From: Ideonella sp.
GTDB lineage: Bacteria; Pseudomonadota; Gammaproteobacteria; Burkholderiales; Burkholderiaceae_C
Assembly: GCA_015075545.1 (NCBI GenBank)
Contig: JABTUC010000001.1
Location: forward strand, 1,116,001 to 1,180,000
Length of the DNA: 64,000 nucleotides
Direction of reading: 5' to 3'
Shown here: piece by piece, positions 56,262 through 64,000 of the stretch
How positions within the stretch are numbered: position 1 is the stretch's first letter
Layout: the number at the start of each line of letters is the position of its first letter
Position numbers and translations under genes: made by a program
Notes under the pieces: generated by a model
The model's database searches: none
What the model saw: the letters and a program-made list of their open reading frames with translations, nothing else
Told to the model about the DNA's origin: nothing

Positions 56262-57377
56262 GTGACCGCACCCGACCCTGCAGTGCCCTATCGCAGCGAA
56301 CCCGCGCCGCCGCCGGACGCACCGGCGCCGGTGATGCTGCGCGACCTGCCGCGCACGGTGCTGGCGGTGCTGCTGCTGGCGCTGCTGATCGCCGCGTCGC
56401 TGTGGATCCTGCGGCCGTTCCTGCTGTCGACCGTCTGGGCGACGATGATCGTGGTGGCCACCTGGCCGCTGTTGCTCGAGGCGCAGAAGCGGCTGCGCCG
56501 ACGCGCGCCGGCGGTGGCGCTGATCTCGCTGGCGATGCTGGTGATCTTCTTCGCGCCGGTGCTGCTGATGATCGACACCCTGGCGGAGAACACCGGCACC
56601 ATTGCCGGCTGGATCCACACGCTCACCAGCTCGCCGATCCCGCCGCCGCCACAGTGGGTGCGCGATCTGCCGCTGGTGGGCGAGCGCATCGCCGCCATGT
56701 GGAGCGGCATCGCCGCGTCGGGGCTCGGGGCGCTGGCGCCGCGCGCCGGCCCCTACGCCGCCGACGCGGCGCGCTGGGCGGCGCGGCTGGCCGGCGGCGC
56801 CGGCCTGCTGGTGGTGCAACTGGTGCTGACCGTGCTGATCTCGATCATCCTGTACGCCCACGGCGAGGCGGCGCGCGACATGCTGGTGGCCTTCGGCCGC
56901 CGCCTGGCCGGCGACAACGGCGAACGCGTGGTGCTGCTGGCCGGTGCGTCGATCCGCGCGGTGGCGCTCGGCGTGGTCGGCACGGCGCTGGTGCAGACGG
57001 TGCTCGCCGGCATCGGTCTGGCGGCAGCGGGCATTCCGCTGGCCGGCTTCCTGACCGCGCTGGTGCTGCTGTTCTGCATCGCGCAGGTGGGGCCGATGGT
57101 GGTGCTCGTGCCCGCGGTGATCTGGCTGTTCTGGAACGAGCGCACCGGCTGGGGCATCGCGCTGCTGGTGTGGAGCCTCGTCGTCGGCACGCTCGACAAC
57201 GTGCTGCGCCCCTACCTGATCCGCAAGGGCGCCAACCTGCCGCTGCTGCTGATCTTCGCCGGCGTGATCGGCGGCCTGATCGCGTTCGGCGTCATCGGGC
57301 TGTTCGTCGGCCCGGTGGTGCTGGCGATCGTCTACATGCTGCTGCAGCAGTGGCTGCAGGGGCGCGAGGGCACCTGA
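56262..57377 (+). CDS. AI-2E family (PerM/YdiK-type) membrane protein
   Basis: 371 residues from a GTG at 56262 (VTAPDPAVPYRSEP) with GAGGAAGC ahead. After a Pro-rich tail of ~30 residues there are seven or eight helices of the AI-2E transporter family: LLALLIAASLWILRPFLLSTVWATMIVVATWPLLLEAQ, LVVQLVLTVLISIILYAHGE, GLAAAGIPLAGFLTALVLLFCIAQVGPMVVLVPAVIWLFW and the signature DNVLRPYLIRKGANLPLLLIFAGVIGGLIAFGVIGLFVGPVVLAI. Members export autoinducer-2 or exchange ions (Na+/H+); the role here is unknown. Confidence 0.9.
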   Translation: MTAPDPAVPYRSEPAPPPDAPAPVMLRDLPRTVLAVLLLALLIAASLWILRPFLLSTVWATMIVVATWPLLLEAQKRLRRRAPAVALISLAMLVIFFAPVLLMIDTLAENTGTIAGWIHTLTSSPIPPPPQWVRDLPLVGERIAAMWSGIAASGLGALAPRAGPYAADAARWAARLAGGAGLLVVQLVLTVLISIILYAHGEAARDMLVAFGRRLAGDNGERVVLLAGASIRAVALGVVGTALVQTVLAGIGLAAAGIPLAGFLTALVLLFCIAQVGPMVVLVPAVIWLFWNERTGWGIALLVWSLVVGTLDNVLRPYLIRKGANLPLLLIFAGVIGGLIAFGVIGLFVGPVVLAIVYMLLQQWLQGREGT

Positions 57378-57400
57378 GCGCCGGCGGCGGCCCTGCACGC

Positions 57401-58720
57401 TCAATCGCCGATGCGGCGCGCCTCGACGTAGTAGCGCTTCTCGTGCGCCTCGCCCATCGAGAAGGTCTTGCGCGGCGTCGGGCCTTCGTGCACTACGCGG
57501 CGCATCAGCTCGCTCTTGCCGATAGGCGCGAAGTGCACGCCGACGCGCCCGGCCTGCAGCGCCAAGCGCTCGAGCGCCGCATCGCCGTGCACGTAGTCGA
57601 CCTCGTGCGCGAGCCGGCGTTCGATCAGGCTGTCGATGAACGGCTGCCACGTCGCCACCGCCAGCGGCGACGGTGGATCGGCGATCTGCACCACCGAGAA
57701 GCGCGCGCCCGGGCCGATCAGCCCGGTGGTGACGCGCGCGCTGCCCGCCGCGGCGGCAACGCGCTCGCGCATCTGCGCCGCCGACGCCACGTCGGTGCAG
57801 ACGACGCGCGAGCCGAAGGCCTGCGCCAGCGCGTGCCGCGTGTCGCCGGCCACCCCGAACAGCAGCCGATGGATGGCGGCGAACTCGAGTGCCGGGTCGT
57901 GGACGTTGACCACCTCCACCAGCGCGTAACGGCTCGGATGCGCCATGCCGAAGCGTTCGCGCGCGTCGCGCCAGATCGCCTTGGCGGTGGCCAGCGAGTG
58001 GTTGCCGTCGCCCATCGCGAACAGCATCGCCGGCGTGCCGTCGGGTACGCCGTAGCGTGCGGCGAACGCCCGCGGGTCGGCCAGCGCCTGCAACGAGCGC
58101 ACCGCCTGCGCGCCCTGCGTGGCGTCGAGCGCGCGGCCGACCAGATGGCCGCCGCCGAGCATCAGCTCGGTTTCGTACAACGGGCGCTGGTGGTCGCGCG
58201 CGGCGGCCAGCGGCTCGATCACCGTGCGCTGCGGGTCGTCGATCAGCACCAGGATATGCGGCAGCTCGAGCGGTGCGTCGCGGCGCACCGCGATGCGCGG
58301 CGCCAGCCGCTCGACGATGGTGCCCTCGGTGGGGCGGATCAGGCTCGTCGAGCCGGCCGCGTAGTCGTAGTGCTCGAGGTCGAGCTCGAGCATCAGGCCG
58401 CGCCGCGTGCGGCCGTCGACCGTGCGCTCGACCAGCACCGCGCTGTCGTGGCCGACGAACACGCCGTCGGCGAGATAGCGGCGCATCGACTGCCGGATGC
58501 GCGCGATGCGCGCGTCGGTGTCGGCCGCGTCGAGGTACACCTCGGGGAGAATCAGCTCCAGCGTCGACGGCGCGGTGCCGACCTCGCGCGCCACCTGCTC
58601 CCAGTAGGCCGGCTCGGCGGTGTGCTGGTCGCAGGCGATCACCGCCCACTTGCGCAGATCGATGCCCGGCCGCGGCAGCAGCAGGCGTGGCAGGCGAAAT
58701 CCGGTGACGGCACGATCCAT
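57401..58720 (-). CDS. DUF1015 family protein
   Basis: 439 residues from the ATG at 58720 (MDRAVTGFRLPRLLLPRPGIDLRKWAVIACDQHTAEPAYW). DUF1015 landmarks are HVDLE-like LDLEHYDYAAGSTSLIRPTEGTIVERLAPR, ILVLIDDPQRTVIEPL and AMLFAMGDGNHSLATAKAIW with the conserved His. The C-terminal GKSELMRRVVHEGPTPRKTFSMGEAHEKRYYVEARRI completes the family. Function unknown, cytoplasmic. In other bacteria such genes often neighbour serine or one-carbon metabolism genes; no such neighbour is visible here. Convergent with the AI-2E gene. Confidence 0.9.
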   Translation of the reverse strand: MDRAVTGFRLPRLLLPRPGIDLRKWAVIACDQHTAEPAYWEQVAREVGTAPSTLELILPEVYLDAADTDARIARIRQSMRRYLADGVFVGHDSAVLVERTVDGRTRRGLMLELDLEHYDYAAGSTSLIRPTEGTIVERLAPRIAVRRDAPLELPHILVLIDDPQRTVIEPLAAARDHQRPLYETELMLGGGHLVGRALDATQGAQAVRSLQALADPRAFAARYGVPDGTPAMLFAMGDGNHSLATAKAIWRDARERFGMAHPSRYALVEVVNVHDPALEFAAIHRLLFGVAGDTRHALAQAFGSRVVCTDVASAAQMRERVAAAAGSARVTTGLIGPGARFSVVQIADPPSPLAVATWQPFIDSLIERRLAHEVDYVHGDAALERLALQAGRVGVHFAPIGKSELMRRVVHEGPTPRKTFSMGEAHEKRYYVEARRIGD

Positions 58721-58868
58721 GCGTTCGGTCGAAAGGCAGCGGCGCTGATGCGGCGATGGTAGCGGCGGCGTCGGCACCCCACGGCGCCGGGGTGGGCACC
58801 GCCAGCGGCACAATCGGCCGCCGGGCAGACGAGCCGCGGCACTGCCACCGCGAGCGCGCAACAAACCC

Positions 58869-58897
58869 TTAACAATGCGCGCCTGGCCGCGTTAACA
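58869..58897 (+). promoter_or_regulatory. TTAACA direct repeat upstream of the mdtA-like gene
   Basis: TTAACA occurs at 58869-58874 and 58892-58897 in otherwise GC-rich DNA, 23 bases apart, 37 bases before the adaptor ATG. The first copy is one base from a TTGACA -35 box and the spacing to the second is 17, although the second is a poor -10. It could be a promoter or a tandem regulator site. Evidence is weak. Confidence 0.3.
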
Positions 58898-58933
58898 CGG
58901 GCGCGGCATCGTACCAACCCACCCCGCCCGCCC

Positions 58934-60235
58934 ATGACTCCTCCTCCTGCGGTTGCGCCCGCCTCAGCGCCCGGCAAGTCCCGTCGCAAGGTGGGCACCT
59001 CGATCGCGCTGGCGTGCGTGCTGGCGCTGGCCGCGCTGGCCTGGTTCCTCACCCACCGGCCGGCGCCGAGCGGCTCGCCGCAGGCTGCGGCCGGCCGCGG
59101 CGGCTTCGGCACTCGCGGCGCGACGCCACCGAGCACGGTGGCGGTGGCGCGCGCGCGCCTGGCCAACGTGCCGGTGCTGCTCGACTCGCTGGGCACGGTG
59201 ACGCCGCTGACCACCGTTACCGTGCGCCCGCAGGTGTCGGGCGTGCTGGCAAAGGTGCTGTTCACCGAAGGGCAGATGGTCAAGAAGGGCCAGCTGCTGG
59301 CACAGATCGACCCGCGGCCGTTCGAGCTGGCCCTGATGCAGGCCAGCGGCGCGCGCGAGCGCGACGAGGCCCAGCTGGAGAACGCACGCCTGACCCTCGA
59401 GCGCTACCGCACGCTGCTGGCGCAGGATTCGATCGCGCGGCAGGACGTGGACACTCAGGCCGCGCTGGTCAAGCAGCTCGAGGGCACGGTGCTCACCGAC
59501 CGCGCCAACGAGGGCAGCGCGCGGCTCAACGTCGAGTACACGCGCATCGTCGCGCCGGTGGCCGGCCGCGTGGGGCTGCGCACGGTCGACGCCGGCAATC
59601 TGGTGGGCACCGCCGACGCCAACGGCCTGGCGGTGATCACGCAGTTGTCGCCGATCGACGTGCAGTTCACGATCGCGCAGGAGCGCGTGCAGGAGGTGCT
59701 GCACCGGCTGGCCGACGGGCCGCTGCCGGCGCGCGCACTCGACCAGACGCGCACCAGGTTGCTCGAGGAGGGCCGCTTCTCCACGCTCGACAACCAGGTC
59801 GACCCCACCACCGGCACCGTGAAGGGCAAGGCGCGCTTCGCCAACGTCGGCGGCGTGCTGTTTCCGAACCAGTTCGTCAACGTGCAGCTCGAGCTGCGCA
59901 CGCTGGTCGATGCAGTGGTGGTGCCGGTCGGCGCCATGCGCACCGGCCCCGACGGCGATTTCGTCTACGTGCTCAACGACAACAAGACGGTCAGCCAGCG
60001 CAACGTCAAGCGCGGCCCGGCCAACGCCGAGCGCGCGGTGATCACCAGTGGCCTGCAAGCGGGCGAGACGGTCGTCACCGAGGGCGCCGACCGCCTGAAG
60101 GACGGCGCCACCGTGCAACTGGCCGCCGACCTGGCCGCGCGCGCCGCATCGAAGCCAGCCGGCGCGAGCGCGCCGCACGGTGGCGCGTCGCGGCCGCGCC
60201 GCGGCGATCGCGCGGCAGCGGGCATGCAGCCCTGA
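58934..60235 (+). CDS. mdtA: RND efflux periplasmic adaptor, MdtA-like
   Basis: 433 residues. N-terminal membrane helix (SIALACVLALAALAWFLTH, ~24-42) followed by the adaptor fold: VTVRPQVSGVLAKVLFTEGQMVKKGQLLAQIDPRPFELAL, coiled coil (~135-185), VEYTRIVAPVAGRVGLRTVDAGNLVG, and the membrane-proximal domain with DNQVDPTTGTVKGKARFAN and FPNQFVNVQLELRTL. The C-terminal 30 residues are Ala/Gly/Arg-rich and probably disordered. It heads an operon with two RND permeases (16 bases to the next gene), the mdtABC arrangement that forms a heterotrimeric pump in E. coli. The symbol is assigned by architecture. Confidence 0.92.
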   Translation: MTPPPAVAPASAPGKSRRKVGTSIALACVLALAALAWFLTHRPAPSGSPQAAAGRGGFGTRGATPPSTVAVARARLANVPVLLDSLGTVTPLTTVTVRPQVSGVLAKVLFTEGQMVKKGQLLAQIDPRPFELALMQASGARERDEAQLENARLTLERYRTLLAQDSIARQDVDTQAALVKQLEGTVLTDRANEGSARLNVEYTRIVAPVAGRVGLRTVDAGNLVGTADANGLAVITQLSPIDVQFTIAQERVQEVLHRLADGPLPARALDQTRTRLLEEGRFSTLDNQVDPTTGTVKGKARFANVGGVLFPNQFVNVQLELRTLVDAVVVPVGAMRTGPDGDFVYVLNDNKTVSQRNVKRGPANAERAVITSGLQAGETVVTEGADRLKDGATVQLAADLAARAASKPAGASAPHGGASRPRRGDRAAAGMQP

Positions 60236-60251
60236 ACGCAGCGCGGCCACG

Positions 60252-63200
60252 GTGAACCCGTCGCGCCCCTTCATCGAGCGGCCGGTGGCCACCGGCCTGC
60301 TGATGCTGGCCATCGTGCTGTCGGGCCTGGTCGGGCTGCGCCTGCTGCCGCTGTCGGCGCTGCCGCAGGTGGACTACCCGACGATCCAGGTGCAGACGCT
60401 CTACCCCGGCGCCAGCCCCGAGGTGATGAGCCGCATCGTCAGCGCACCGTTGGAGCGCCAGTTCGGCCAGATGGCGGGCCTGAGCCGCATGAACTCCACC
60501 AGCGCATCGGGCGTCTCGATCGTCACACTGCAGTTCGAGTTGACGCTGCCGCTGGACGTCGCCGAGCAGGAGGTGCAGGCGGCGATCAACGGCGCCAGCT
60601 CGAGCCTGCCGGCCGACCTGCCGGCGCCGCCGGTGTACGCCAAGGTCAACCCCGCCGACGCACCGGTGCTGACGCTGGCGATCACCTCCGACTCGATGCC
60701 GCTGACCGAGGTGCAGAACCTGGTCTACACGCGGCTGGCGCAGAAGATCAGCCAGGTCGGCGGTGTCGGCCTCGTCACGCTGGCCGGCGGGCAGCGCCCC
60801 GCGGTGCGCATCCAGGCCGACACGCAGGCGCTGGCCGCCAAGGGCATCGGCATCGACACGCTGCGCAGCGCGATCGCCGCGGCCAACTCCAACAGCGCCA
60901 AGGGCAGCTTCGACGGCCCCATCCGCGCCTACAACATCAACGCCAACGACCAGTTGGTCACGCCGGCGGACTACCGCAACCTGATCGTCGCCTACAAGAA
61001 CGAAGCCCCGGTGCGGCTGTCGGACGTGGCGCGCGTGGTCGACGGTGCCGAGAACACGCAGCTCGGCGCCTGGTCGGGGGCCGCGGGCAAGCTGACCGCG
61101 GCGGTGGTGCTGAACGTGCAGCGCCAGCCGGGCGCCAACGTCATCGCCACGGTCGATGCGATCAAGGCGCAACTGCCGCAGTTGCGCGCGCAGTTGCCGG
61201 CGTCGCTGCACGTGCAGGAGCTGAGCGACCGCACCACCGGCATCCGCGCCTCGGTGATGCACGTGCAGATCGAACTGCTGCTGGCGGTGGCGATGGTGGT
61301 GTTGGTGATCTTCTTCCTCCTGCACAGCGTGCGCGCCACCGTGATCGCCAGCATCGCGGTACCGATCTCGCTCGTCGGCAGTTGCGGGCTGATGCTGCTG
61401 CTCGGCTACAGCCTCAACACGCTGAGCCTGATGGCGCTGACGATCGCCACCGGCTTCGTCGTCGACGACGCGATCGTGATGCTGGAGAATATTTCTCGCC
61501 ATCTGGAGATGGCGAGAAATGTTTCGGCGCAGGCTCATGCCGGCGCAGCCGGCGTGAAGGGCGCGCCAGCGCCCGGCCGCAGCCCCGTACTGCAGGCCGC
61601 CCTCGAAGGCGCGCAGCAGATCGGCTTCACGATCATCTCGCTCACCGTGTCGCTGGTGGCGGTGCTGATCCCGCTGCTGTTCATGGGCGACGTGGTCGGC
61701 CGCCTGTTCCGCGAGTTCGCCGTCACGCTGGCGATCACGATCGTGATCTCGGCGGTGGTGTCGCTGACGCTGGTGCCGATGATGTCGGCACGCTGGCTCG
61801 GCGACGCGCGCGGCAACCACCGCCTCGGCGCCGCGGTGCAGCGCGGCTTCGACCGCCTGATCGCCGGCTACGACCGCTGGCTCGGCGTCGTGCTGCGGCA
61901 CCAGGGGGCGACGCTGCTGGTGGCGCTGGCCACGCTGCTGCTGACGGCGCTGCTGTACTGGTGGATCCCCAAGGGCCTGTTCCCGACGCAGGACACCGGC
62001 CAGCTCGACGCGCGCGTCGAGGCCGCGCAGGGCGTGTCGTACGCGCGCATGCGCGATCTGCAGCGCGCCGCCGCCGAGGCGATCCTGGCCGACCCCGCGG
62101 TGACCACGCTGGCGTCGTTCGTCGGCGTCGACGCCACCAACAACACCATGCTGCACACCGGCCGCCTGCTGGTGAACCTGTTACCCAAGACGCAGCGCGA
62201 CGACCAGGACACGGTGATGCAGCGGCTGCGCGATCGCGTCAGCCGCGTGCCCGGGGTCACGCTGTACTTGCAGCCGACGCAGGATCTGACGATCGATGCC
62301 GAGCGCGGCCCCACCGAGTTCCGCGTCTCGCTCGAAGGCGCCGACACGCCCACGGTGACCCAGTGGGCGCTCGCGCTCGTGCAACGGCTGCGCGAGGTGA
62401 GCGCGGTGCGCCACGCCACCACCGATGCCGGCGCCACCGGCCCGGCCGCCATCATCGACATCGACCGCGACACCGCCTCGCGCCTGGGCATCGCTGCCAG
62501 CACGATCGACGATGCGCTGTACAGCGCGTTCGGGCAGCGCATCGTCTCGACCATCTTCACCGCCACCAATCAGTACCGCGTGATCCTCGAGTCGCAGCCG
62601 GGCACGATCACCACGCCCGACGCGCTGGCGACGCTGCGCCTGAAGGCCGGCAACGGCAGCAGCACGCCGTTGTCGGCGATCGCCACCGTGCGCGAGGCGC
62701 CGGCACCGCTGCAGGTGACGCACGTGAGCCAGTACCCGGCGACGACGATCGGCTTCGACACCGCGCCCGGCGTCGCGCTGGGCAAGGCGGTTGCCGCGAT
62801 CCGCCAGGCCGCCCAGGAGATCGGCCTGCCGCCGGGGCTGTCGCTGACCTTCCTGGGCGCTGCCGGAGCGTACGAACACTCGCTGGCCAACCAGCTCTGG
62901 CTGATCCTGGCCGCAGTGGTGTGCGTCTACATCGTGCTCGGGGTGCTGTACGAGAGCTACATCCACCCGCTGACGATCCTCTCGACGCTGCCATCGGCCG
63001 GCGTCGGTGCCCTGCTGGCGTTGATGGTCGGCGGCCACGATCTCGGCGTGATCGGCGTCATCGGCATCATCTTGCTGATCGGCATCGTCAAGAAGAACGC
63101 GATCATGATGATCGACTTCGCGATCGACGCCGAGCGCCACGAGGGCAAACCGGCAAGCGAGGCGATCCGCCAGGCGGCGCTGATGCGCTTCCGGCCGATC

Positions 63201-63419
63201 CTGATGACCACGCTGGCCGCGTTGTTCGCGGCGTTGCCGCTGATGCTCGGCTGGGGCGAAGGCTCCGAGCTGCGCCGGCCGCTCGGGGTGGCGATCTTCG
63301 GCGGCCTGGTGGTGAGCCAGTTGCTGACGCTGTTCACCACGCCGGTGATCTACCTCGCCTTCGACCGGCTCGCCGCCCGGCGTGGCGCGCGGCGAAGCGA
63401 GGCGCTCGACACGCGATGA
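60252..63419 (+). CDS. mdtB: RND efflux permease, MdtB-like, with an in-frame palindromic insertion
   Basis: 1055 residues from a GTG at 60252 ([25 protein letters not shown]). Full RND architecture with TM4 aspartates in [17 protein letters not shown] (~395-412) and the second-half motif [24 protein letters not shown]. After ENISRHLEM the protein carries about 22 extra residues ([21 protein letters not shown]...) before the family resumes with [19 protein letters not shown]. The extra segment is cytoplasmic, between TM4 and TM5, and its DNA consists of three consecutive stem-loops. It also uses AT-rich codons unlike the rest of the gene. The frame is kept, so the pump may still work. Its TGA overlaps the next ATG. 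Confidence 0.93.
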   Translation: MNPSRPFIERPVATGLLMLAIVLSGLVGLRLLPLSALPQVDYPTIQVQTLYPGASPEVMSRIVSAPLERQFGQMAGLSRMNSTSASGVSIVTLQFELTLPLDVAEQEVQAAINGASSSLPADLPAPPVYAKVNPADAPVLTLAITSDSMPLTEVQNLVYTRLAQKISQVGGVGLVTLAGGQRPAVRIQADTQALAAKGIGIDTLRSAIAAANSNSAKGSFDGPIRAYNINANDQLVTPADYRNLIVAYKNEAPVRLSDVARVVDGAENTQLGAWSGAAGKLTAAVVLNVQRQPGANVIATVDAIKAQLPQLRAQLPASLHVQELSDRTTGIRASVMHVQIELLLAVAMVVLVIFFLLHSVRATVIASIAVPISLVGSCGLMLLLGYSLNTLSLMALTIATGFVVDDAIVMLENISRHLEMARNVSAQAHAGAAGVKGAPAPGRSPVLQAALEGAQQIGFTIISLTVSLVAVLIPLLFMGDVVGRLFREFAVTLAITIVISAVVSLTLVPMMSARWLGDARGNHRLGAAVQRGFDRLIAGYDRWLGVVLRHQGATLLVALATLLLTALLYWWIPKGLFPTQDTGQLDARVEAAQGVSYARMRDLQRAAAEAILADPAVTTLASFVGVDATNNTMLHTGRLLVNLLPKTQRDDQDTVMQRLRDRVSRVPGVTLYLQPTQDLTIDAERGPTEFRVSLEGADTPTVTQWALALVQRLREVSAVRHATTDAGATGPAAIIDIDRDTASRLGIAASTIDDALYSAFGQRIVSTIFTATNQYRVILESQPGTITTPDALATLRLKAGNGSSTPLSAIATVREAPAPLQVTHVSQYPATTIGFDTAPGVALGKAVAAIRQAAQEIGLPPGLSLTFLGAAGAYEHSLANQLWLILAAVVCVYIVLGVLYESYIHPLTILSTLPSAGVGALLALMVGGHDLGVIGVIGIILLIGIVKKNAIMMIDFAIDAERHEGKPASEAIRQAALMRFRPILMTTLAALFAALPLMLGWGEGSELRRPLGVAIFGGLVVSQLLTLFTTPVIYLAFDRLAARRGARRSEALDTR
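61491..61574. repeat. Three consecutive perfect stem-loops inserted within the mdtB-like gene
   Basis: Stem 1: arms ATTTCTCGCCATC (61491-61503) and GATGGCGAGAAAT (61508-61520) around TGGA. Stem 2: GCCGGC (61539-61544), loop GCA, GCCGGC (61548-61553). Stem 3: GGGCGC (61559-61564), loop GCCA, GCGCCC (61569-61574). The stretch overlaps the ~22-residue insertion and includes rare AT-ending codons (AAT ATT TCT, AGA AAT GTT). It looks like a small palindromic element that entered the gene in frame. No copy elsewhere in this window was noticed. Confidence 0.65.
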
Positions 63420-64000
63420 ACCTGTCGAAACCGTTCGTCGAGCGGCCGGTGGCGACCACGCTGCTGACGATCGGCATCGCGCTCGCCGGCATCGCGGCGT
63501 TCTTCGTGCTGCCGGTGTCGCCGTTGCCGCAGGTGGATTTTCCGGTCATCTCGGTCACCGCGCAGTTGCCCGGCGCCAGCCCCGAGACGATGGCCTCGAG
63601 CGTCGCCACGCCGCTGGAGCGGCGGCTCGGCGTGATCTCCGGCGTCAACGAGATGACCTCGTCGAGCGTGCCGGGCTCGGCGCGCATCACGCTGCAGTTC
63701 GACTTGAGCCGCAACATCGACGCCGCCGCGCGCGAGGTGCAGGCGGCGATCAACGCCGCCCGCGTCGATCTGCCGGCCACGCTGCGCAGCAACCCGACCT
63801 ACCGCAAGATGAATCCGGCCGACGCGCCGGTGATCATCCTGGCGCTGACCTCGCGCACGCGCACGCCGGGGCAGATCTACGACGCGGTGTCCAACATCGT
63901 CAGCCAGCGCATCGCACAGGTTGCCGGCGTCGGCGACGTCGAGATCGGCGGCGGCTCGCTGCCGGCGGTGCGCGTCGAGCTGCAGCCGCTGGAGCTGCAG
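63416..64000 (+). CDS. mdtC: RND efflux permease, MdtC-like (3' end outside window)
   Basis: The first 195 residues of a second permease, cut by the window end. [82 protein letters not shown] is the TM1 and first porter segment. Then [28 protein letters not shown] follows, typical of MdtC-type permeases. The ATG at 63416 overlaps the mdtB-like stop (ATGA). Two permeases in a row after one adaptor support a heteromeric MdtB/MdtC-type pump. An outer-membrane channel gene may follow beyond the window. Confidence 0.92.
   Translation, partial: MNLSKPFVERPVATTLLTIGIALAGIAAFFVLPVSPLPQVDFPVISVTAQLPGASPETMASSVATPLERRLGVISGVNEMTSSSVPGSARITLQFDLSRNIDAAAREVQAAINAARVDLPATLRSNPTYRKMNPADAPVIILALTSRTRTPGQIYDAVSNIVSQRIAQVAGVGDVEIGGGSLPAVRVELQPLELQ

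Noticed and set aside
58869-58897. TTAACA pair as a standard sigma-70 promoter
   Set aside because: The spacing is right and the -35 is good, but the would-be -10 matches TATAAT at only two positions. I list it only as a low-confidence regulatory feature.

Overview
The window is about 64 kb of very GC-rich DNA. G or C dominates third codon positions in every gene I accept, and AT-rich patches are rare enough to stand out. Gene content points to a betaproteobacterium of the order Burkholderiales, probably near the Rubrivivax/Leptothrix/Methylibium group. The clues are glnA next to ntrBC, TAXI-type TRAP transport, homospermidine synthase, DUF2145 and DUF6524 proteins, Mdt-type RND pumps and a livKHMGF set. 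This placement is inference. I see no rRNA, tRNA, CRISPR array, insertion sequence, phage gene or replication origin. The region reads as ordinary chromosome with a few accessory cassettes.

Layout. 1-2.0 kb: the 3' part of an MsbA-like ABC exporter, then thyA. 2.1-6.8 kb, minus strand: livKHMGF, a complete branched-chain amino acid/amide-type ABC importer, with an AT-rich operator-like palindrome upstream. 7.1-9.9 kb: a glucose/sorbosone-dehydrogenase-like lipoprotein and folA. 10.1-15.0 kb: a MarR-type regulator and a two-gene RND efflux operon. 15.1-16.7 kb: exonuclease III and an unknown protein. 16.7-21.8 kb, minus strand: the nitrogen cluster glnA, a DUF4124 protein, ntrB and ntrC. A sigma-54 promoter and two NtrC-type enhancer sites lie in front of glnA, and a strong terminator follows it.

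21.8-34.9 kb, mostly minus strand: a CinA-like protein, a YVTN propeller protein, an exported creatininase-family protein, an AIM24 protein, a sirtuin, rlmB, argG with a coupled acetyltransferase-like membrane protein, a hydrolase, an HtrA-like protease with no signal peptide, an Old Yellow Enzyme and homospermidine synthase. 35-38.6 kb: a DsbA-fold isomerase, small exported proteins and an EamA transporter.

38.8-46.4 kb, plus strand, is the most distinctive cassette. It holds a TAXI solute-binding protein, a fused TAXI permease, a lipoprotein alpha/beta hydrolase, both E1 subunits of a thiamine-diphosphate 2-oxoacid/acetoin-type dehydrogenase, a stand-alone 84-residue lipoyl-domain protein and a lipoate-ligase-like protein. 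No E2 acyltransferase core and no E3 gene are present. 46.6-58.7 kb: a zinc-ribbon protein, an AsmA-family protein, a Ysc84-type protein, an SDR, a coupled S1C protease and FHA membrane protein pair, DUF6524, an acyl-CoA dehydrogenase, an AI-2E-type permease and DUF1015. 58.9-64.0 kb: an mdtABC-type RND operon, cut by the window end. Its first permease carries an in-frame insertion of about 22 residues, built from three consecutive perfect DNA stem-loops.

Many neighbours are translationally coupled by GTGA or ATGA overlaps: livH/livM, livM/livG, both RND operons, argG with the acetyltransferase, E1-beta with the lipoyl protein, and the protease with the FHA protein. Functions are assigned from motifs read by eye; no database search was possible.
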